From positions 1 through 64,000 of the forward strand of contig UQZX01000006.1 of the NCBI GenBank assembly GCA_900545525.1: 64,000 nucleotides of DNA, written 5' to 3'. The position numbers were made by a program, and so were the translations under genes. Under the pieces are notes generated by a model, which searched no databases, was not told where the DNA came from, and saw nothing but the letters and a program-made list of their open reading frames with translations. Below are positions 60,299 through 64,000 of this stretch, piece after piece; the first letter of the stretch is position 1, and every line of letters starts with the position of its first letter. This stretch comes from an uncultured Prevotella sp. (GTDB lineage Bacteria > Bacteroidota > Bacteroidia > Bacteroidales > Bacteroidaceae).

Positions 60299-61374
60299 TA
60301 TCTTATGAATATCATTGAGTTAGGGCTTATACCTCCAGCCTGTACGCTTGATATATATTTTCCGTCAGCAGATATATGATACAGGGTGCTGTTCTCGAAA
60401 TAGTTTGTCAGTCCGATATAGAAACTGTTGTCATACGGATTTCGTTCAATCATATATACCGTGTTGGTGCCTTGTGTCATTACGGCAGGCAGGTTGCTCA
60501 TTTTCCATTCGGTTGTCTGTCCGGTCCGCGCATTATATACGGAATATGTTGTCTGATAGTTTACATAGTCAGGTGACGTGGAGTTTGCCATGTACAGATT
60601 GTCTCCGTCTGCATACATGTTGCTTGCATCTGCAATTTTCGTGCAGGTCTTTGTCCTTTCGTCATAGAGAGACACATATCTTTTATATGAGGCATCGTAT
60701 GCCATGATGTATATATGCCCGTTATCTTCCTGTATTCCGAAAGGATTGTTCATTATCTCCACGCTCTCAGCCTTGTCAAAGCTGTTGATGTCTATCACCG
60801 ACATGGTGTTTGATGTCATGCCGGAGTTTACGCAGTAAAGCTTGTCGTTGTGCTCAATTATCTGTTCCGGATTGTCACCGACCTTTACGGATTTCTCGAG
60901 TTTAAGTGTCTTTGCATCAAAGCGTGCAACATATCCTCCGTAGCATGTAACGTAAAGTTTGCCGTCTTCTTCCACGATGTTACGTGGTTCTCCAAGTGTT
61001 TCGAAGCCGGTGTATCTTGCAAGTTCCACTCCCGAGCCGTTAAGGCGCAGCAGAACTTTCGATACGTTTACGATAATGTATATGTCACCGTCGGCTTCAA
61101 TCATGTCATTTGCCGTGTCGCCGAGCTTTATGCCGTTTTGTGCCTCATATATGTCGTGGCTGTAGATTGTGTCCTGAGCCGGATCAAGGAACGAGAGATG
61201 AGAGTTGTTGTGGTTGAAGGTTCCTTCGGTTAGGACAAATGCGCGGTAGCGGGGCAGTTCTATCTTTGCCCCGTCCTTCCATGACAGGTCTTCGCTGTCG
61301 TCGCTACATGAAAAGAGACCGAATGAAAGTGTCAGTCCGCATAGGACTGAGAGAAACAATTTGCTTGTTTTCAT
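60298..61374 (-). CDS. Surface beta-propeller lipoprotein, BtuG-like (DUF5074/YncE)
   Basis: 358 aa. The signal and lipobox are SKLFLSVLCGLTLSFGLFSC, and the mature chain starts SDDSEDLS, an Asp/Ser/Glu-rich stretch of the sort that exports lipoproteins to the cell surface. About seven propeller blades follow (DTANDMIEADGDIYIIVN, GEPRNIVEEDGKLYVTCY, DNPEQIIEHNDKLYCVN). BtuG binds B12 very tightly and passes it to BtuB in Bacteroides. It lies directly downstream of the TonB receptor gene, as in btuBG pairs. Confidence 0.85.
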   Translation of the reverse strand: MKTSKLFLSVLCGLTLSFGLFSCSDDSEDLSWKDGAKIELPRYRAFVLTEGTFNHNNSHLSFLDPAQDTIYSHDIYEAQNGIKLGDTANDMIEADGDIYIIVNVSKVLLRLNGSGVELARYTGFETLGEPRNIVEEDGKLYVTCYGGYVARFDAKTLKLEKSVKVGDNPEQIIEHNDKLYCVNSGMTSNTMSVIDINSFDKAESVEIMNNPFGIQEDNGHIYIMAYDASYKRYVSLYDERTKTCTKIADASNMYADGDNLYMANSTSPDYVNYQTTYSVYNARTGQTTEWKMSNLPAVMTQGTNTVYMIERNPYDNSFYIGLTNYFENSTLYHISADGKYISSVQAGGISPNSMIFIR

Positions 61375-61395
61375 AATGATTTTTGATGTTTATGT

Positions 61396-63393
61396 TTATA
61401 ATGTTATAGTTGCGGATAATTGCCAGTTGCGTCCCTGCATGGGATAATACTGTATTATTTCATATTGCTCGTCCGTGAGGTTGTACATACTTCCGGACAG
61501 TTGCAAGGTGCAGCTTCTTAACTTAAACTTGCGCGATGCCGTAACGGAATGTTCCCAATACGGTTCGAGCCTGTATTCGTCCGTTGCCTGACTCATGCTG
61601 TAACGTTCTCCGCAGGCATTGACGCTGTAGCCTATGCTCAGCCATGGAGTGTTTAATGTCAGTGTGCCGTTGCCGCTGCTTTCTGGAGTATAAGGCAGTT
61701 GCTTGTTGTAGCTCGAACGTTGAGGATCGGTCTTGTCGGTTGCCTTCTGAAGAGTATAGGCTGCCGTCAGTTCGGCATTGAAGCCTTTTGCTATATGACA
61801 ACCGACAGCCATTGTTGCGTCTATTCCCTTGATATGCACCTTGCCGAAGTTTGCCATTTTCCATACGTATGTTGTCGGGAATGCAACAATCTTGTCGCTG
61901 ACGTTGTTGAAATATCCGTCTACTGTAATCTGCATGGATACGGCTTTTCCTATTTGTCCCGCCCATGTCATGCCTGCGTTATATTCGGTAGCCTTTTCCG
62001 GCTTAAGTCCGGTGTTGCCGATGTGCATATAATACAGGTCTGTAAATGTCGGTATGCGGAACGTGCTTTTTACCATTGCGCGCACAAACAGCGACTTGTC
62101 GGCTACAATACGGTATGATGCCGACAGGGACGGGGATACGCGTTTGCGGTCGGCGGGTTTGCTGCCTTTGTCCACATGCTCGGCAGCGTATGTCCCGACG
62201 ATGTTGCCGTTGAGTGTCAGGCGGTTGTTGCTGTATTTTGCGGACAGGGCAGTCAAAGATGTATACCGTTTGGGATTGGGTTGTGTCTCAATGTTGTTTC
62301 TGAGATTGTTGATAAAGAAGTCTTGTGCCAAGGCAACGGAGAAGCCCTGTGCAGGGAGCCACATTAACGTTGATGAGGCGTAATATTCGTTTTGCCTGTT
62401 TATGTCAGTCTGCTTTCCGTTCTGGTATTTCACGTTTATATCCTCATATCTGTTCCATGAATGGGTATATTTCAGCACGGCGTTCAGTTTCAGTCTGTTG
62501 CCAAAACTTTTTTTGTATGTGCTTTGCGCGAAGAAGTTCTCATCCCACAGGCGTTCCTTGGCATCACTGTTGTATAGTATAACCACGCCCGGCAGTCCCC
62601 GTTCCGAATAATAATAGTATGCTTTTGAGTGAAGCTTGCTACCGTCTTTGAATGTGTTGTACATGTTCACCTCTCCCTGCCATGAGTATATATCGCTGTT
62701 TCTGCGTTTCTCGGTTGTCGTAAGTTTTCCGTTTTTAAGCTTGAAAGGGTAGGTGCCGTCTGCACGCATGAAGGTTGCATTGGCTGATATTACAGTTTTT
62801 TCAGACAGCTTTTTCCAAAAACATATCGTAGGACTGACAAGACCGAAGGAGCCGCCACGGAGCTTGCTTCTCAGTATCCAGTCCTTGCTGTCGAAATGTG
62901 GCAGCTCCGTTTCTATTGACAATAGCGCGGCTGAGGCATAATGGCGTGCCGTCTGCATTTGGTCGCTGCTTTCTCCCAATGCGAGTGAAAGGCGTGCGAT
63001 ATTGTCGCTCATGAAATGCCCTACATCCACTTGCCCGGCTTGTGTGTTGCTGATGGTGACGCCGTCATAGCTTATTGCGGTATGGTGTGCCCCGATGTTT
63101 CTTACTGATACGGTTTTCATTCCACCTATGCCGCCGTAGTCCTTTACGCTCGTACCGGCAAACTTCTTGGCAATGTCTGCAACATTCTGAAAGCCCATTA
63201 TGTCGATGTTTTCTTTGTCAATCGACTGTAACGGCTTGTCCGACAGTATGTTCCCCGACGTGCGTTTTGCGGAAACTTCAATGCCTTCAATGGCTTTTAC
63301 CCTGTTATATACAGAATCTTTATCTGTTGTTTGGGCATTGACAACGGTTTCAGATACGCACAATAGTGCTGCAATGATTAAATATTTTTTCAT
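61396..63393 (-). CDS. TonB-dependent vitamin B12 receptor (BtuB-like)
   Basis: 665 aa from 63393. The signal peptide is KKYLIIAALLCVSETVVNAQ. The plug domain opens IEGIEVSAKRTSGNILSDKP and has SVRNIGAHHTAISYDGV. The beta-barrel runs to the C-terminus, ending with aromatic-residue strands (NWQLSATITL). The start is set by the signal peptide. An in-frame extension to 63513 runs into the riboswitch and is rejected. Cobalamin is the inferred ligand, from the riboswitch and the btuG/btuF/btuC neighbours. Confidence 0.9.
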   Translation of the reverse strand: MKKYLIIAALLCVSETVVNAQTTDKDSVYNRVKAIEGIEVSAKRTSGNILSDKPLQSIDKENIDIMGFQNVADIAKKFAGTSVKDYGGIGGMKTVSVRNIGAHHTAISYDGVTISNTQAGQVDVGHFMSDNIARLSLALGESSDQMQTARHYASAALLSIETELPHFDSKDWILRSKLRGGSFGLVSPTICFWKKLSEKTVISANATFMRADGTYPFKLKNGKLTTTEKRRNSDIYSWQGEVNMYNTFKDGSKLHSKAYYYYSERGLPGVVILYNSDAKERLWDENFFAQSTYKKSFGNRLKLNAVLKYTHSWNRYEDINVKYQNGKQTDINRQNEYYASSTLMWLPAQGFSVALAQDFFINNLRNNIETQPNPKRYTSLTALSAKYSNNRLTLNGNIVGTYAAEHVDKGSKPADRKRVSPSLSASYRIVADKSLFVRAMVKSTFRIPTFTDLYYMHIGNTGLKPEKATEYNAGMTWAGQIGKAVSMQITVDGYFNNVSDKIVAFPTTYVWKMANFGKVHIKGIDATMAVGCHIAKGFNAELTAAYTLQKATDKTDPQRSSYNKQLPYTPESSGNGTLTLNTPWLSIGYSVNACGERYSMSQATDEYRLEPYWEHSVTASRKFKLRSCTLQLSGSMYNLTDEQYEIIQYYPMQGRNWQLSATITL

Positions 63394-63449
63394 AATGATA
63401 TCATTGTTCTGCAACTTTCCTCGAGTATGCAGAAAAATTATATACATGC

Positions 63450-63603
63450 TGATGGCAGGTCTTCTGACTATGTTGCCTGGAGACAAACGCCTTCCCGATA
63501 AAATCAGTGGCATCCTGTTTGCCTCACGAAACAGTAACTTACAGCAGCGGGACTGTTCAGGACTTTCACCTGATTCCCTTTTAATTGCACAAATGCAAAC
63601 CTA
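63450..63603 (-). promoter_or_regulatory. Cobalamin riboswitch (B12 box)
   Basis: On the minus strand: GGGAATCAGGTGAAAGTCCT, then CAGTCCCGCTGCTGTAA, then GCCACTG, GGGAAGGCG and the B12 box AGTCAGAAGACCTGCC. These are the conserved core parts in the right order. It lies in the leader of the TonB receptor gene, about 60 nt before its ATG. B12 would repress the operon. Confidence 0.95.
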
Positions 63604-63610
63604 CAGCGCT

Positions 63611-63619
63611 GCAAAGATA
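63611..63619 (-). promoter_or_regulatory. -7 box of the B12 operon
   Basis: Reads TATCTTTGC on the minus strand. The expected start near 63604 matches the 5' edge of the riboswitch. Confidence 0.65.
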
Positions 63620-63704
63620 GCGAATTTTGAACATATATAAAGCAGAAAAGATTGTTTTTTATCTGTTTATACCGTACGGCATAATGCATAATGTCGTGTC
63701 ACAT

Positions 63705-63762
63705 AACCCATAGCTTTTCGTAAGCTAAAGCTATGGGTTAAGATGCATAAAGCTATGGGTTA
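63705..63762. repeat. 22-bp-period array 6 (word CCATAGC/GCTATGG)
   Basis: Words at 63708 (CCATAGC), 63730 (GCTATGG) and 63752 (GCTATGG), exactly 22 bp apart. A weak fourth may lie at 63686 (GCATAAT). The word is close to the GCATAGC of arrays 1 and 2. It lies between the divergent B12 operon and porD promoters. Confidence 0.78.
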
Positions 63763-63795
63763 TGAAACCATTTCTTATCCGAAACGGGGATAATA

Positions 63796-63828
63796 TTTGC
63801 GGTTTACGAAAAATCGTGTTATATTTGC
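63796..63828 (+). promoter_or_regulatory. Promoter of porD
   Basis: TTTG (63796-63799) and TATATTTGC (63820-63828) are 20 nt apart, a full match. The ATG is 5 nt after the -7 box, so the mRNA would be leaderless. Confidence 0.75.
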
Positions 63829-63832
63829 ATAT

Positions 63833-64000
63833 ATGAAATACATATTGATAATATTATTTGCGGTGGCTGCATTTATAAAGACGGATGCCCAGGAGCTTCA
63901 GGCACGTGTCACTATAAATCATAATCAGATACAGGGAACGGATGCAAGTGTGTTTGATAATCTGCAGCAGACATTGGAACAGTTTATAAATGATATGCAG
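63833..64000 (+). CDS. porD: Type IX secretion protein PorD (DUF4835), partial at the window end
   Basis: Only the first 56 codons are present. The signal peptide is KYILIILFAVAAFIKTDAQ. The mature start ELQARVTINHNQIQGTDASVF matches the DUF4835/PorD pattern (VxVNxxQIQGTNxxVF). PorD-type proteins are periplasmic or outer-membrane components linked to type IX secretion. The rest lies beyond the window. Confidence 0.8.
   Translation, partial: MKYILIILFAVAAFIKTDAQELQARVTINHNQIQGTDASVFDNLQQTLEQFINDMQ

Noticed and set aside
61396..63513. Longer reading of the TonB receptor starting at 63513
   Set aside because: The extra 40 codons lie within the cobalamin riboswitch, and a clear signal peptide starts at 63393.

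Overview
The window is a chromosomal segment from a member of the Bacteroidales, most likely a Prevotella-type species (Prevotellaceae). The evidence is consistent throughout. Genes sit behind the Bacteroidota promoter type, a -7 box TAnnTTTG(C) with, in the best cases, TTTG about 20 nt upstream. Lineage-typical proteins are present: GldE, serine palmitoyltransferase, PorD, DUF5687, a BtuG-like lipoprotein, a propeller-AraC membrane regulator and a Rho with a long disordered insert. The tRNA genes do not encode CCA. I saw no prophage, plasmid, CRISPR array or intact insertion sequence.

Layout. 1-54: 3' part of a tRNA-Gly. 86-3031 (+): unknown gene, ssb, gldE, phosphopantetheinyl transferase. 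3115-9192 (-): lon, tgt, an LptF/LptG-type permease and a DEAD-box helicase, almost without gaps. 9321-12756: trmN6, a lipid kinase divergent from serine palmitoyltransferase (spt), and tRNA-Pro. 12820-17056 (-): yaaA, a rhodanese lipoprotein, tRNA-Asp, and a recR / membrane protein / GT2 / GNAT cluster. 17137-22345 (+): engB, an ABC-F ATPase, rho and an FNT-like membrane protein. 22462-22897 is a scar: a decayed ATP-binding-protein fragment and a duplicated piece of the FNT gene. 22870-30506 (-) is an LPS inner-core operon (waaA, acyltransferase, kdsB, four glycosyltransferases including GT9, and a WaaP/KdkA-like kinase). It is preceded by a roughly 450-nt structured RNA or leader. 31457-40994: tetR, maeB, tilS, rlmI-like, a 3'-5' exonuclease, ftsK and lolA. 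40996-47371: DUF5687, a ModF-like ATPase, ruvC, an MBL hydrolase, rsmG and a DUF3298 lipoprotein. 48111-54499: HAD, panB, MFS, TIGR02757, nudC and a 5'-nucleotidase. 54562-57606: propeller-AraC regulator. 58155-63604 (-): vitamin B12 uptake operon (cobalamin riboswitch, BtuB, BtuG-like, BtuF-like, BtuC-like). 63833-64000: start of porD.

The most unusual signal is a family of six short intergenic arrays, near 10.1, 31.2, 31.4, 47.6, 58.0 and 63.7 kb. Each has three or four near-palindromic boxes of the form AAA-N7-TTT spaced 22 bp apart. The 7-base word is shared within most arrays but differs between them, while the 22-bp period and the flanking A/T triplets are constant. I cannot assign them to a known element. 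The second is the structured RNA on the minus strand at about 30562-31009. It has its own promoter, a long-range closing helix and a terminator whose stem overlaps that helix, directly upstream of the LPS-core operon. Genes were identified by motif and family recognition by eye; no database search was run.
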